From Aspidiotus rigidus (lineage: Eukaryota > Arthropoda > Insecta > Hemiptera > Diaspididae): a DNA stretch of 64,000 nucleotides. The position numbers were made by a program, and so were the translations under genes. Shown here one piece after another: positions 11,680 through 22,530 of this stretch. Location: positions 4,588,001 through 4,652,000 of the forward strand of contig JAVHKY010000053.1 in assembly GCA_035079385.1 (NCBI GenBank). Direction: 5' to 3'. How positions within the stretch are numbered: the first letter of the stretch is position 1; every line of letters begins with the position of its first letter. The notes under the pieces are model-generated. The model had not been told where the DNA came from. It did not search any database and saw nothing but the letters and a program-made list of their open reading frames with translations.

Positions 11680-12457
11680 ATTGTTGAACCTCTGAGTCTC
11701 ATAAATCGACAAGCCATCACACCATCAAGAGATGGGTGTTGTGAAGATATGTCTTCGGACCTCTGAACTCAAGGAAAACAATATGGTGGGCATTCCGAGG
11801 GAAGGATGTAAGGGAGCACGCGTTCTCACGGCCATTTTGTGTTGGTGATGTTGCAATGAACTTGCAGATAATATTCTTAGCAGGGTTGCGATGTTTTGAA
11901 CAAACGATGTTTACAACGTGTTTTTTTTTTTTTTGTTTTAAACTTGTTTCACAATAAAAAAATATTAAAAATCTCGCTTTTTTCCATATTTTCATTATTA
12001 TTCTTCAATAAAAAAGAATATTTGACAATATTCTTCCAGGGTTGAAAAAGTGAGAAAAAGAACTAGAATGTTGTTCTAAACAATGTTCGAAACCGATGTT
12101 GAAAACATTCACAATGTGTTTAAAACAATAATTCAATAATTAGAACTCCAAAAATGTGTCCCAAACAATAATTGAATGATTTAAAACGGTTTTTTAAACA
12201 ATGTTTAAAACATTTAAAATGTGTTCTAAGCAAGGGATTAAAAAAAAAACCATCATTTGAAACATGTTTTAAACATAAGGTCTGTACCAAACTAAAAAAA
12301 CACGTTTTTTGTTTTTTGTTTTGGAAAAAAACCTTTTTTTTTTTATAACCCCGATTCTTAGTTGCGAGTACATAAGCAGCCGAGCGTTATCACCGGGCAG
12401 CGCTAGCGTCGGGTTGCTATTTTTACTGAGAGCGGAGAGATCAAAAGGTATTCAAAC

Positions 12458-12941
12458 TAGTGATGGGCGGTTATCGGTTATTAACCGATTAATCGGTTTA
12501 TTCTTGGGTAAAATTGACCGAAAAACCGATTTATTTGTGATTAAAGAGTTAACCTGAAAAACCGGTTAATAAGAGCGTATAAACCGATTAACCGCCAAAA
12601 TTTAAAATTTTTCAACAATTGTGTATTTCAATTGATAATTTGACAATTTTGAAGAACCAGGCTGAGGGAATTATAGATTATCAATTAAGATATTTCTCAA
12701 TCATCAACACATAAGAGATCTTGCTTCTCTTTTTTTTTTTAATTTTCGCGATTTTGAGAGCAAAAAAGTGGAAGACCTTGGCGCTCCTAGCGGAATTTTT
12801 TGAGAACTAACAGCAATCCGAATGATTTCCAGTTAACCGATTAACCGGTTTTAAAAGTTTTCAACCAATTAACCGGTTGCAATGATCTCCAATAAACCGT
12901 TTAACCGGTATATTGAAATAACCGATAACCGCCCATCACTA
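12458..12941. mobile_element. hAT-type MITE, 484 bp, perfect 8-bp target duplication
   Basis: The termini are TAGTGATGGGCGGTTATCGG and its near-perfect inverse ending ACCGCCCATCACTA. Both flanks are ATTCAAAC (12450-12457 and 12942-12949), an exact 8-bp duplication typical of hAT transposition. The inside has sub-terminal repeats of ACCGATTAACCGGTTA on both strands, as in transposase-binding arrays. There is no transposase ORF. The exact duplication points to a fairly young insertion. Confidence 0.93.
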
Positions 12942-13420
12942 ATTCAAACTATGACGGTTCTGGAAGAAAAAATTGAAAAAGTCGAAATTACACTTGAATG
13001 AAGCAGATTTGGCTTCCTGACATTTCATTAGATGGGATGACATGAACTTCAAGAGTTATTTAAAATTTTTCATCCTTTCCCCACATACCGCCATAGTTTA
13101 AATACATATTACATACATATTTGACAGGAGTTCCATTACTCTTGAAAAAACTCCACACGCGTTGTTAGCGATCCTGGCGGATGCTTGGTTCAAATAGCGC
13201 TAGTGCTCAGCGTATTGCAGCCACCAAAAGGCAAATTCAGTAGATTTCCTACTGATAAGAGAAAAGTTGAAAGCCAGTATTTTTTCATCTTTTCCAATAT
13301 TTTTGTAAAACATAAAAATAGGAAGATGATTATTAAATGAATGAGAATTACAGCATCCTCTGCGTTAAAGATCATTTTATATTTCAAAAAATTTGAATTA
13401 TCAACTTAGTTACTTTTGTA

Positions 13421-13503
13421 ATTGAGGACGTATCTGGCAAAAGGGCGTCCGCACAATGTATTTCTTATGGAACGGACGCCCTTCTGCCAAAACCCTCCTC
13501 AAT
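13421..13503. repeat. Short palindromic element, 31-bp arms
   Basis: ATTGAGGACGTATCTGGCAA runs on into AAGGGCGTCCG on the left; its inverse CGGACGCCCTTCTGCC and ACCCTCCTCAAT lie on the right, with a loop of about 21 bp containing TATTTCTTATGG. It is related to the sequences at 7300-7385 and about 49770-49815 (GGGC-TCCGTTCCATA). Confidence 0.7.
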
Positions 13504-13739
13504 TAGGATCATGTTGATGTGTAACACGTTTCAGTATAAACTATAAAGGTGCTATAAAGGTAAAGACTCGGGAAATTTAAAATTTTTTTTATGCATGAAA
13601 AAGAGAAAGAGAAAGCTAAATTGTCACAGCTGAAGGGCACAGCTCATACAGAAATGACGGTCAGAATAAACAGGGTAATGATCTTGGGTAGAGATATCTT
13701 TGATAAGATAAGCAGAGCCCCAATTCTCCTGATCAATTT

Positions 13740-14120
13740 GTTGTACATGCACGTTTTAGCTTTTGGCTTTTAGCTTTCTTTCTGCAATATAAAACTTTTG
13801 GCTTTCAACTTTTTACATTTTTTACTCAAAATTCTTTGGCTTTTGGCTTTCAACGTTCCTCTTTGTAATACTGTTCTTTGGCTTTCAATGTTGAGATTTA
13901 TTCTTGGCTTTCTGCTTTTGGCTTTTTTCCTACAAAATTCTATAGCTTTTGGCTTCTCACCTTCAGCTTTCAGATGGCTTTCCAACTCTGGCTGAAAGCC
14001 AGCTGAAAAAAAAAACAAATGCCAGACAAATTTTACCTGAAGCCAAAAGCTGAAAGCTGTATTTTTCAAGGTAGGAAGTTTAATCCGAAAGCAAAAGTTG
14101 AAATGATCGGCTGCAATACA
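13740..14120. repeat. TTTTGGCTTTCAGC repeat tract (member of the 36940/39918 family)
   Basis: Many degenerate copies of TTTTGGCTTTC and its inverse, ending in GCTGCAATAC. The flanking words (CCCCAATTCTCCTGATCA at about 13717 and CTGCAATAC at about 14111) match the inverted-repeat family bounded at 36940 and 39918, so this looks like a third copy. ORFs here, including a 128-codon one on the minus strand, are compositional. Confidence 0.7.
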
Positions 14121-14184
14121 CCGCCAATGCTTATCGATTTTGTATAGTATTGTCAATCAGATATCTTGAAAATGCATCAATTGT

Positions 14185-14315
14185 AAAGAAAAAGTGGCGC
14201 ATTGAGGCAATTTGCGTAATTATGCGGCACATTTGCCGCACATTTTGTTTTTTGCCCAAGCTATATATACCAAAATTGGCATACAATTATGCCACGATTG
14301 GCAACACTGGTTTAG
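14185..14315. repeat. Diverged direct repeat, copy 1
   Basis: It reads GTGGCGCATTGAGGCAATTT and ends near ATGCCACGATTGGCAACACT. A second diverged copy is at 14738-14860. Both carry the imperfect palindromes GCGGCACATTTGCCGC and CCAAAATTGGC. Confidence 0.6.
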
Positions 14316-14737
14316 TCAACAATGGTAACTGCAGGTCATCTCTGATATACTATTTACAAAATATATTGAGCGTTGCACTATCTTGTGGTTGGCTCTCGGA
14401 TTGGTGGATTGTGACAAGGAGGTGATGGTGATAAAAAAGTTCTGACAAAAATTTGAACTGGGACTTGGAGCAGATATCGACAGCTACAATTTTTATTCTC
14501 TATACTCTTTAACAAAAATTAATATTAAAAAATAGATGGAGCTGATTTCATGAGTATATTCACTTAGTGAAAGATACCGAATCACTTTCTCGTCCGATTT
14601 TTGTGAAATGCCACCTGTAGCGCAACTGCTCCATATTTCGCGAATAAAATAAGTTTTCTCGTCAAATCTCTGAATCTTACCCATATTTATTGAAAAAATT
14701 CAGGCCATCTCACTGTGAGATTTTTAGATCAAGGTAT

Positions 14738-14860
14738 ACAATGGTGGCATTTTGAGGCAATTCACCTAATTGTGACATACTTGTCGCACATTATACTCTT
14801 GCAAAAATCCCATGTGCCAAAATTGGCCCAATTGCGCCACAGTTGGCTACACTAATGTAG
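14738..14860. repeat. Diverged direct repeat, copy 2
   Basis: It reads AATGGTGGCATTTTGAGGCA and ends near GCGCCACAGTTGGCTACACT, colinear with 14185-14315 at roughly 65-70% by eye. These look like two insertions of one short element. Confidence 0.55.
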
Positions 14861-14902
14861 CCGTAGACACAGGAGGTTCATAGGAAGATATAAAAATTTT
14901 AC

Positions 14903-15065
14903 CTTCAACGCATTTTGGGCAACACGCCCCAGGTTCTTTGTACAGTTTCATATTGGGTGGGCATCGTGAATTGATCGTCTGAGAACATTCTTCAATGGTA
15001 CAATGCGTTTGACCTCGAGTGCACGTGCACGACTTACAGTCGTTCACCTGCCAGGTTTCTTCATC
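14903..15065 (-). CDS. cv-2: Crossveinless-2/BMPER exon: main part of VWC5
   Basis: The acceptor is TTCTATTTAG and the donor is GAAG|GTAAAA. It enters in phase 0 and leaves in phase 1. It encodes DEETWQVNDCKSCTCTRGQ, then HCTIEECSQTINSRCPP, and closes with ACCPKCVE. The pattern C-x2-C-x-C ... C ... C ... CCxxC is the von Willebrand C (chordin-like) fold. The first cysteine of this module (CQIGEKIYK) lies on the previous exon. Confidence 0.95.
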
Positions 15066-15613
15066 CTAAATAGAAAAGGAAAAACTTGATAAATAAAATA
15101 AATGAATGGATGAATGAATAAAAAATTTCTGGCTCACATTGCGGGTGGCTCGTGGATGTAGATTAAATATGGAATCAAGGCTAGAAAGTCTATCTCGCGA
15201 ATAAGAATTTAGAGGACAGCTTCAAAAGTGAGATAGAGTATGAGACTAATTCGTGGTAAAGTTCTAGCAAATCTCCGAGGCCACAGAATTTCTAAATGAT
15301 CCAACGAATCAAAAGCAAGTGTCTGATTGGTGGTGAAAATTGACACTAGATGACTGAAATTTCTCGAGAAACAGGTTTCCCGTTGAAAGAATTCCAACAC
15401 GAACAAGACGTTAAAAATTTCAAAGCTCTTCAACTGCACATCACAAGAAATTAAGAAAGTCTGGTAAGAAACCACTAATCGGCCCTATAGCCCTATCAAA
15501 GAGAAGATAGATGGGTATCCTCAACAATTGTTCCTATCCCTGGTCGATGGGTGACTTTGCGCGGAAGTCAACTTTTTTCGTGCGCAGGGAGTCAAACCGT
15601 CCACCTTGCTTAC
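15066..15613. other. cv-2 intron, no other feature
   Basis: A 548-bp intron between the two exons of VWC5. It is AT-rich and unique, with no repeat recognised. Confidence 0.7.
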
Positions 15614-15873
15614 CTTATAAATTTTCTCGCCAATTTGACAAATAGTCTTATTTTCGTATTGAGCTGGACATTGTAGGCAACAGGAATCGTGCTCCGCGTA
15701 AAACTGTCTCTCCACAGGACAACTGAGCGGAGGACACGTTTCACGACGACAGACAGACGTCGAATTCACGCACGAGCAAAAAGTACATTTGTCCTGGCGA
15801 ACTGTCTTGCCTTCTTCTCGTATGACGTTCAACAGGCACTTCCCTTGAGGCGGATCCATCAATATTCTTCTTC
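15614..15873 (-). CDS. cv-2: Crossveinless-2/BMPER exon: VWC4 and first strand of VWC5
   Basis: The acceptor is AATTTTGTAG and the donor is AAG|GTAAGC. It enters in phase 1 and leaves in phase 0. It encodes GRRILMDPPQGKCLLNVI, then DKCTFCSCVNSTSVCRRETC, then CCLQCPA closing VWC4, and NKTICQIGEKIYK opening VWC5. Two NxT/S sites (NST and NKT) could carry N-glycans. Confidence 0.95.
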
Positions 15874-16406
15874 CTACAAAATTTCCAATTAGACAAATTT
15901 GATCATACATAAAGCCTTCCTACTTTCCAAGAATCATTTTTTCTGTACGCCGTGACAGATAACACAATTTTGTAGCTACAGACAGATTGTCAGTTGTGCA
16001 CTCAAATAAAGCCAATCGGGTAATCAGCGATCTGGTTTGAAATTTAAAGTGGGTTTTGTCACCGGCGGAAATTAACCGCGTCGATGAGTAGAAAGATTAT
16101 AGAAAATATCGCTTCATTGAAAAATGACCCATCTTAAAATATGGCAACCCGATTCATTTTTCTTTAAGGCTTCTTGAAATGCGATACCTACATAACGATA
16201 ACCAGTTTTCTTTATAAAGCAGCGTCCTAACAAATTGTTTTGGGGCCAAATTCAATTTACATAAATTAAACTAAAAATGAAAATAGTTATGGCAAAATAA
16301 GTAGCGTAATTTTGCTAATATGATACCTCACCGTTCCAGGAAACTGAAATTATAGCTTCACGACGGCAGAACGATTCTCGAAATACTTTAAAAATTGTAT
16401 AATAAC
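15874..16406. other. cv-2 intron, no other feature
   Basis: A 533-bp intron between VWC3 and VWC4. No repeat or RNA gene recognised. Confidence 0.65.
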
Positions 16407-16589
16407 CTTTACAGCGTGGACAACATTCTCCGGATTGATGCTCAATACTCGCTGATGGGCACTGGAGCACTGGACAGGCATTTTTTGAGCAGATCATTTC
16501 CCCATCGTGACACGAACATTTGAGACAAGGATCCTCTTGTAAAGTTACGTTGCGATCTGAACCGAATACTTTTCCGTTAATGCGACATC
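16407..16589 (-). CDS. cv-2: Crossveinless-2/BMPER exon: VWC3
   Basis: The acceptor is TTATTTTTCAG and the donor is AAAG|GTTATT, which has T rather than A/G at intron position 3; it is accepted because both neighbouring exons demand exactly this phase. It enters and leaves in phase 1, so it is a symmetrical one-domain exon. It encodes CRINGKVFGSDRNVTLQED, then CLKCSCHDGEMICSKNACP, and closes with GECCPRCKG. NVT is a potential glycosylation site. Confidence 0.94.
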
Positions 16590-18289
16590 CTGAAAAATAA
16601 CGCCATTTTTATCGGTTCGATAAGAAAAAGATAGTTCTGAAGCATAGCCGCCTGAGAAAAAAATACTATATCTAATAGTTCGAAGAACTTTAAAGATCGA
16701 ATGGCGACTCTACTGACAGCTGACTACCGTGGCTAATTTTCAAAAATTCAAAACAGTTTTAAGTTATGAAAGTCGCACACAGGCACATTCCTCTCTTCTT
16801 TTAAACCTTACATCCTTGGTGAATCACTACAGACAATGAAGGACAGACGAGCAGTACATTTGTAACTAATTCTAGAAAGAATTTTCCTCATTAAATGGAC
16901 AAAAAAAATTTCAATCTATAACCGCCAAACTCATTGACAATAGAATAATATATAAGGCTTTTTTCGTAATGGGAAGCTTTTCAATCTTTCTATACCTACG
17001 CTACATACGTGCGCTCTTTTGATGAGTTTACGAGATAAATTAATTACCCGAGCAAAAATACAGCGATGAACAAATAATAAAACGAAAGAAAGGTAAAGAA
17101 AAAGACGAAGGCGATCCTGAAAGAGAGGAAAAAAGAAAGAGAAAAAAGCAATTATGATTCTTCTCACTGCTATGTGTGTGCGTGGAAGCGTGGGAAACTG
17201 ATATCGAAGCTAGAAGCTTTTTCTCGTTACCGATCATTACAATCATGAAGCTATATGAAGGGTTATTTCTATTCTCTTAATAGTACATTGAGCTCCTATA
17301 TTTCTCGAGATTCTTGTCATCGTCATTTATTGTAGCCTACTGTTGCGGATACTGTATCCGAGCCGTACACACGTACTTATAAACACTCACAAAGAGACGG
17401 TGTACGCGTGTACCACACTTCAAAAGATTCCAGAAAGTCATTATTTATGAGTGAATAGAAATGAGAAATGGTGTGAGAAAATTAATTATTTAACACGTTT
17501 GCGCTGTGGAATGCAATGGACAATGATGCCTCAGGTACAGCGGAATTGACGAAATATACAATATAATAATCTAGTTAGAATGAAAATAATATCGCAATAT
17601 AAAACTAAACGCGAAAGTCAAATTGAATGAAAGTTAGTTCAATATCGACGCGGTATTTTTATTTTTACTTCTTCCCAACAAACATAATACGAACGTAGTA
17701 TGGCGAGGCGTCATCCTGATGTAGCCTGACTTCATGGGGATTTCTTCCCTGCAAAATTAAAAGCCTTTATTTCTTATAAACCGCCCAATTTTGTTTTGTA
17801 TAATTTGGAAAAGATGGCGTGCATATACCATTGGTACAAAATCAGTTTTCTCAGCAGAATTCCTTACTATAGTTACCATCAGCTTTTGGTGGATTTGAGA
17901 CGATAAAGGGACGGCTATTTCGTTTCGTCGACTCAAATAGAGAAGGAAACTTTGACTAAGTAGGTGAGAAAATTTGCGGAAGTGATTATAGTTGTCTAGC
18001 AAAGAAAAGGCTCAGCAGTCCTATTCTGAGAACCTGGAAAAATTTTCCCAAAACTCAAGGAAGGGAGAGAGTTCAGAGATTGTATGTATTTGATTTTCAA
18101 TGTCACAGCTTGATGAGTGAAAACGAAAATCGCGCTTTTTATTGCGACGAATAAACTTTCCAGACTCAAATTTTCGAAAATGACCATCGTTACCTGAGAG
18201 AGAGAAAACTCGGATCGAATTCAGAGACTTTGACAAAAATATTCGGGTGTACCCAAATAAATAAAGATCATGTTTCATGTCCACCCCTA

Positions 18290-18780
18290 AGGTATGTTAG
18301 TTCCCTGCTGGTTATATTTATTATTCAAGTCTAGCATACTGTGAGTCATTGTCAAGCTAACTACCTCCCAGGGGCTCACTCGCAGTAGTCTAGTGTAAGT
18401 TTAGGACCCTCTATGTTAGCCAAATCTAAGTCTAGTGTTGGACTAGTTTACTGTACATTGAGCCAACTAGTTCTCCTCCTCTTTCATAGTCCAGTATAAG
18501 TCTAGTATATTGTAAGTTAGGCTAACTAGTCCGCCCTCATATTGGTCTAGTTAAGCCCAGTATAAAGTTGGTACACAAGGAAAGGTCAGAACCGCAGGGA
18601 CGTTATCAACCTTGACCTACTTTAAGTACTTTGAAAAATTTCGACCTTCAGCCTTCATTATATTAGGTCTAAACTAGACTGCTACGCGTATAGTAGGTTC
18701 AGCCTTCCTTATAGAGGGCTAATGTATAGGCTATACTAGATCAATACTAGGGTTACCATTAGTGAAAAACAAAAAAATTT
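18290..18780. repeat. Degenerate CTAGTATAAG short-period repeat
   Basis: Runs of words such as GTCTAGTATAAGTCTAGTAT and TAGGCTAACTAGT recur at irregular 10-20 bp spacing. The same word set recurs at about 23300-23400, 23690-24270, 33350-33430 and 50110-50330, next to the dispersed CTCGAGAG arrays, so it is probably part of the same mobile family. Confidence 0.6.
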
Positions 18781-19059
18781 CGCCATAAGGATGGGAAATT
18801 TTTCTTGATCTATTCAATTCATTATTTTATTTTATTTTATTTTATTATTATTTTTACGAGCACAAGAGCTGCACGAGGGCTATTGGCTCGGCGTTACAAA
18901 AGTTATGAAAGTAATATTATAAATAACACATAAGAAAGGGAGGTTTTAAGGAAGTTGGTAGAGTAAGGAAAAGTGAGGAAGGATAAGAGGATGGAATATA
19001 ATGTCAAGTGTAACTGCTTCAGGTAATGGTATGTAAAAGTTTACAATGTGTGTATGTAG

Positions 19060-19360
19060 AAGGTTGTAGAGGTATAGTCGATGTATGTGTTCAGATGTGA
19101 GCGTAAAATTTGTCTTAGGTAATGTAGGGTATTCGAAATGATGTCCTGGTTGTTTTTGAGTGCTTGGGTGAGTGAAGAGGGGGTATCCGAAGAAGAGCGA
19201 AGGGGTAAAAGTCTGGGGTATGAAAAAAAGTGTTCCACTGTTAATTTGTCTTTTTGACAGTGGGGACATGAGGGAGGGGTTAGGATGTAGGGACTGATGA
19301 GGTGGGTGTGAGTAATTTTTGTGTGACCAATTCTGAGACGAGAGAGAATTACTTCTTCTC
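19060..19360 (-). pseudogene. LINE ORF2 C-terminal zinc-knuckle-like segment
   Basis: In the minus-strand frame the peptide contains EVILSRLRIGHTKITHTHLI, then PPSCPHCQKDKLTVEHFF. This is the LSRLRIGHT...CPxC...TVEH pattern that follows RNase H in many insect non-LTR elements. It is shifted by one frame from the RNase H segment. Confidence 0.8.
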
Positions 19361-19910
19361 TTCTTGTGTTTGAATGGAGGATACCCAAGGAACCGGGGTT
19401 TTTTTGATACTGAGAAGTTTATTATTTGTTTGATTTTCCCAAAGAGTGTTCCATGATTGTGTGATGAGAGAACGATAGTAATTTTTGTAATCTAGGGTTG
19501 GTAGGGGTGAATTATCAGTTATTTGACTGAGGGAGGTAGCTTGTTTAGCGGCTTGATCAACTGCGTCGTGGTCGGGGAAATTGGTGTGTCCAGGGATCCA
19601 TATGAAGATAATTTGAGTGTTGATTGTTTCCAAAGTGTGTAGTGTGAGAAAGATGCGTTGGATTATAGGGTTAGAGTTGTATGCGTCTGTAAGGGAGTGG
19701 AGTGAAGAAAGTGAGTCAGTGAGAATAATGAATTTACCGTTCGGGGGTAGTTGAGAGAAGTGGGAAAGGCAGGAAAAAATGGCCATCAGTTCGGCTGTAA
19801 AAATAGAGGCTATATTTCGGATGCGATGAGAAGATATTTCCCCGTCGATGGAGTATGCGTAAGCTGCTTTAGTAGATGTTTTCGACCCATCGGTGAGGCA
19901 AAGTGAATGG
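19360..19910 (-). pseudogene. LINE RNase H domain
   Basis: Reading down from about 19910, the peptide has LTDGSKTSTKAAYAYSIDGE, then FTAELMAI, then LTDSLSSLHSL, then FIWIPGHTNF with HDAVDQAAKQA. These give the catalytic D, E, D, D set of RNase HI in order. The domain is complete and in one frame, although the element as a whole is inactive. Confidence 0.88.
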
Positions 19911-20439
19911 TCAGGGTATTCTTGAAGAAGTTTGTTGATATGTTGGGTAAAACCAGGTTTGTCAGATTTTGGGATTTCTGTGAGATCTAGGCGTATTTTA
20001 GGTTGAGGGAAGGTCCAAAGGGGAAGGTTGTGTATATGGGGTCTAGGGGATGTGCTATGAACGGTTTGTTGATCAGGTGATTGAATTGAAGGCGAATATG
20101 TTTGGTGGAGGATTGGTTGTGATTGTGGTGAAAGATTCGGTTAAAGATTGGAAGTCGTGGGAATTGTGCTACAGAGGATAAAAAGTTGGAGGTTAGGATG
20201 AGCCTTCGAAAGTGAAGGGGAGGATCTGGGGCTTCTGCACATAGGCTAAGTTTGGGGCTGGTGCGATAAGCTCCCAGGGCAATCCTGAGAGAAGATGTCT
20301 GGATGGGGTCGAGTAAGGCAAGGACGGTTTTTTTCGCTGTGTTGTAGGTCGGGGAACCATAATCTAATTTTGAGCGAATAAGACTTTTGTGTAGAAGAAG
20401 GAGTAACTTTCTGTTGCAGCCTTTAGATGGATGAGATAT

Positions 20440-21050
20440 CTATTTTATTATGTTTAGAGCGCGTGTGCATTTGGCTTTGAGGGTTTTAATGTGGGGGGCC
20501 CAGGTAAGTTTTTGGTCAAAATGTAAGCCGAGAAGTTTGCCGTAGTTACGAGATGGGATTTGGAAGTTTTGTAGAATTAGAGGAGTTAAGGAGGGGATAG
20601 GATTTCTTTTTTTGAAAATAACTGAGTAGGTTTTTTCGAGGAAGAAAATCTGAATCCTTTTTTTGATGTCCATGTAGTGATTGAGTTAAGGGTATCCTGT
20701 AGGAGTCTGTGGGCTCTTTGCGGATTTGCTGAACGGATAGTGATGTTATAGTCATCAGCGAAAAGACGCTGGGTGAGGGGGGTTTACACATTTGGTGGTA
20801 TCATTTATTGCTATTAGAAAAAGTAAGACACTGAAGACTTCTCCTTGAGGGACTCCATTTTGGACCGAAAGGGGGGGGGGAAGTTATGTTATTGATTCTT
20901 ACTAGAAGGGTTCTGTCGTTGAGAAAAGTTTGTAGGATGTAAGGGAGGTGGCCTCGGAGACCAATTTCGTAAAGTTCGGTAGAGATGAGGTGTCTCCATA
21001 CCCGGGGAAAGGCCTCTTGGAGATCAAAGCAGATAGAGTTTATTTAATGG
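20440..21050 (-). pseudogene. LINE reverse transcriptase fragment
   Basis: From 21050 down, in shifting frames: CFDLQEAFPRVWRHL (RT motif with the first catalytic Asp), SVQNGVPQGEVFSVLLFLI (motif B), RLFADDYNITIRSA (the catalytic F-A-D-D box), then NYGKLLGLHFDQKLTWAPHI. This order is diagnostic of non-LTR reverse transcriptases. Frame changes and a poly-G tract at 20871-20880 show decay. Confidence 0.87.
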
Positions 21051-21164
21051 AAAATTGGAAAAAAAAAGTCATTTATTACACTAGTCATACTTCTTAATCT
21101 TTGAATTAGGTCTAATAAAGAATCATTTTTGAGAATGTATTCATCGAATTCAAAAGGGGACCTG

Positions 21165-21340
21165 TTTTATCGGGGGGGGGGGGGCGGTCGGTAAAAACGT
21201 CTGCCGCCGACGCCCGACCGGTAAAACTCGGAGCTCGAAAATTTTCCAAGTCTCCATCTTATCATATACAGCTTGGAGGAGGGGTCTGTGACGTCACAGT
21301 TTGATGACCAGTTTTTTTTCCAAGTCCCCCTCCTATCATA
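21165..21340. repeat. Element terminus (GGGGACCTGTTTTAT) plus CTCGAGAG-type units
   Basis: It starts like other ends in the window (GGRAACCTGTTTTATGGGGG), runs through a poly-G tract and GTCTGCCGCCGACGCC, then copies of the dispersed unit (AAAATTTTCCAAGTC, TATCATATA) with a TGACGTCACAG motif at about 21289. Confidence 0.6.
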
Positions 21341-21840
21341 TACCGGCTGGTTCAAAAAAATGTTAACAGTTAGATAGGGTAGATGTAAACTTAATAAAAT
21401 CTACAAAATTTGTATCTCAATCTTATCTTCCAAACGCGCCTCTACCTAACTTGCTGCGACTTTTCTGAACCGAGTTATGGACCAAAATGTGGCCAAAATT
21501 GACCAATTTGCCAAGATTTTCAAAACAAGAAACTGAAAATTCCTCCAATTTCAAGCTTCATAATTATGGTTATTTAGGTATTATTTTCGGAATCAGCGCT
21601 GAATTTCACTTTCAAATCAAGTAAAATATGGAAATTTGAATAATTTTTAATTTTTGAGAAATTTGGCAAATTGGTCAATTTTTAGGACATTTTGGTCAGA
21701 AAAGTCGTAGAAAGTTGTGTAAGGGCGCAAATTGGTAGTTTCGCAGATTACGTCTAACATTTCGCGTTTTTGCGCTACAACAAATTTAGTTCAATTCCCC
21801 ATTTAACTGTTAAAATCATTTTGGACCACCCAGTATAGCT
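21340..21840. mobile_element. Foldback MITE A, about 0.5 kb
   Basis: The left half from about 21340 (TGTTAACAGTTAGATAGGG, CTGAACCGAGTTATGGACCA) is repeated as its inverse in the right half ending near 21835 (CCATTTAACTGTTAAAATCA). The shared block is the terminal sequence also found at 22531, 27955, 30820, 33140 and 45300. It codes for nothing. Confidence 0.75.
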
Positions 21841-22530
21841 TGGAGGGAGAGGCCTATGACGTCACATTTTGATGACGTCATACGTCAGCCTTGTGACGTC
21901 ACAATCTGAGTACGTCATAGAGCAGTTTCCCCTCCTGCCATTTATATAGCTTGGAGGGAGAGTCCTGTGACGTCACATTTTGATGACCTCATACGTCAGC
22001 CTTGTGAAGTAACAATCCGAGTACTTCATAGAACAGTTCCTCCTCCTGTCATATATAGCTTGGGGGAGAGTCCTGTGACGTCACAGTTTGATGACCTCAT
22101 CGGTCAGCCTTGTGACGTCTCAATCTACTGACGTCATAGAATAGTTTTCAACAGGAAATCTGTTCTATGGGGGCTTTTTTGAAAAATTTGCCGTGTGCCG
22201 TCCGCCATGTACCGCCCGGCAAAGAACTTGGGAAAATTTTGACTCCTATTGTGTATAGATTAGAGGATGAAATTTTTTCAAGTCTCCCTTCTATCACAAT
22301 ACAGCTCGAGAGTCAAAACCTTTCCAAGTCCCTCTCTTTTCATATCAAAATTTTTCCATGTCCCCTTCCTATCATACATAGCCCGAAAGTCAACATTTTA
22401 ACAGGGAAAAAGTTTTATGGGGGTATTTGAGAAAATCGCGTGCGCCGTCCGACAAAAAACTTGAAAAAATGTCACCTCCGAGCTAAAATGTGATAGGAGG
22501 GGGACTTGGAAAAATTTCGACTCTCGACCT
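21840..22530. repeat. Array of dispersed units with TGACGTCA palindromes
   Basis: Three tandem blocks of roughly 120 bp read AGCTTGGAGGGAGAG then GACGTCACATTTTGATGAC and CAGCCTTGTGACGTCACA. Then come an internal end-like motif at about 22147 (AACAGGAAATCTGTTCTATG) and units with TTTTTCCAAGTCCC. Perfect or near-perfect TGACGTCA (a CREB/ATF site in animals) occurs several times. Confidence 0.7.

Larger units (their letters stand above)
10343..14902. other. cv-2 intron loaded with MITEs and repeats
   Basis: This 4.6-kb intron lies between VWC5 and VWD. It contains a hairpin (11433-11679), a hAT MITE (12458-12941), a short hairpin (13421-13503), a TTGGCTTT repeat tract (about 13740-14120) and a pair of diverged direct repeats (14185-14315 and 14738-14860). 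No further cv-2 exon is needed, because the flanking phases match. Confidence 0.75.
18820..21050 (-). mobile_element. 5'-truncated I-group non-LTR retrotransposon (RT and RNase H)
   Basis: On the minus strand the order is RT palm motifs, RNase H, a CCHC-like cysteine motif, 3'-UTR and a (TAAAA)n tail whose complement is at 18820-18850. The 5' end is cut inside the RT at about 21050. The frame is broken by several shifts and stops, so the copy is dead. Its RNase H fits the I, LOA and R1 groups and excludes typical Jockey elements, which lack it. No clear target duplication was found. Confidence 0.88.

Noticed and set aside
13770..14156. 128-codon minus-strand ORF
   Set aside because: It runs through degenerate TTGGCTTT repeats; composition explains it.
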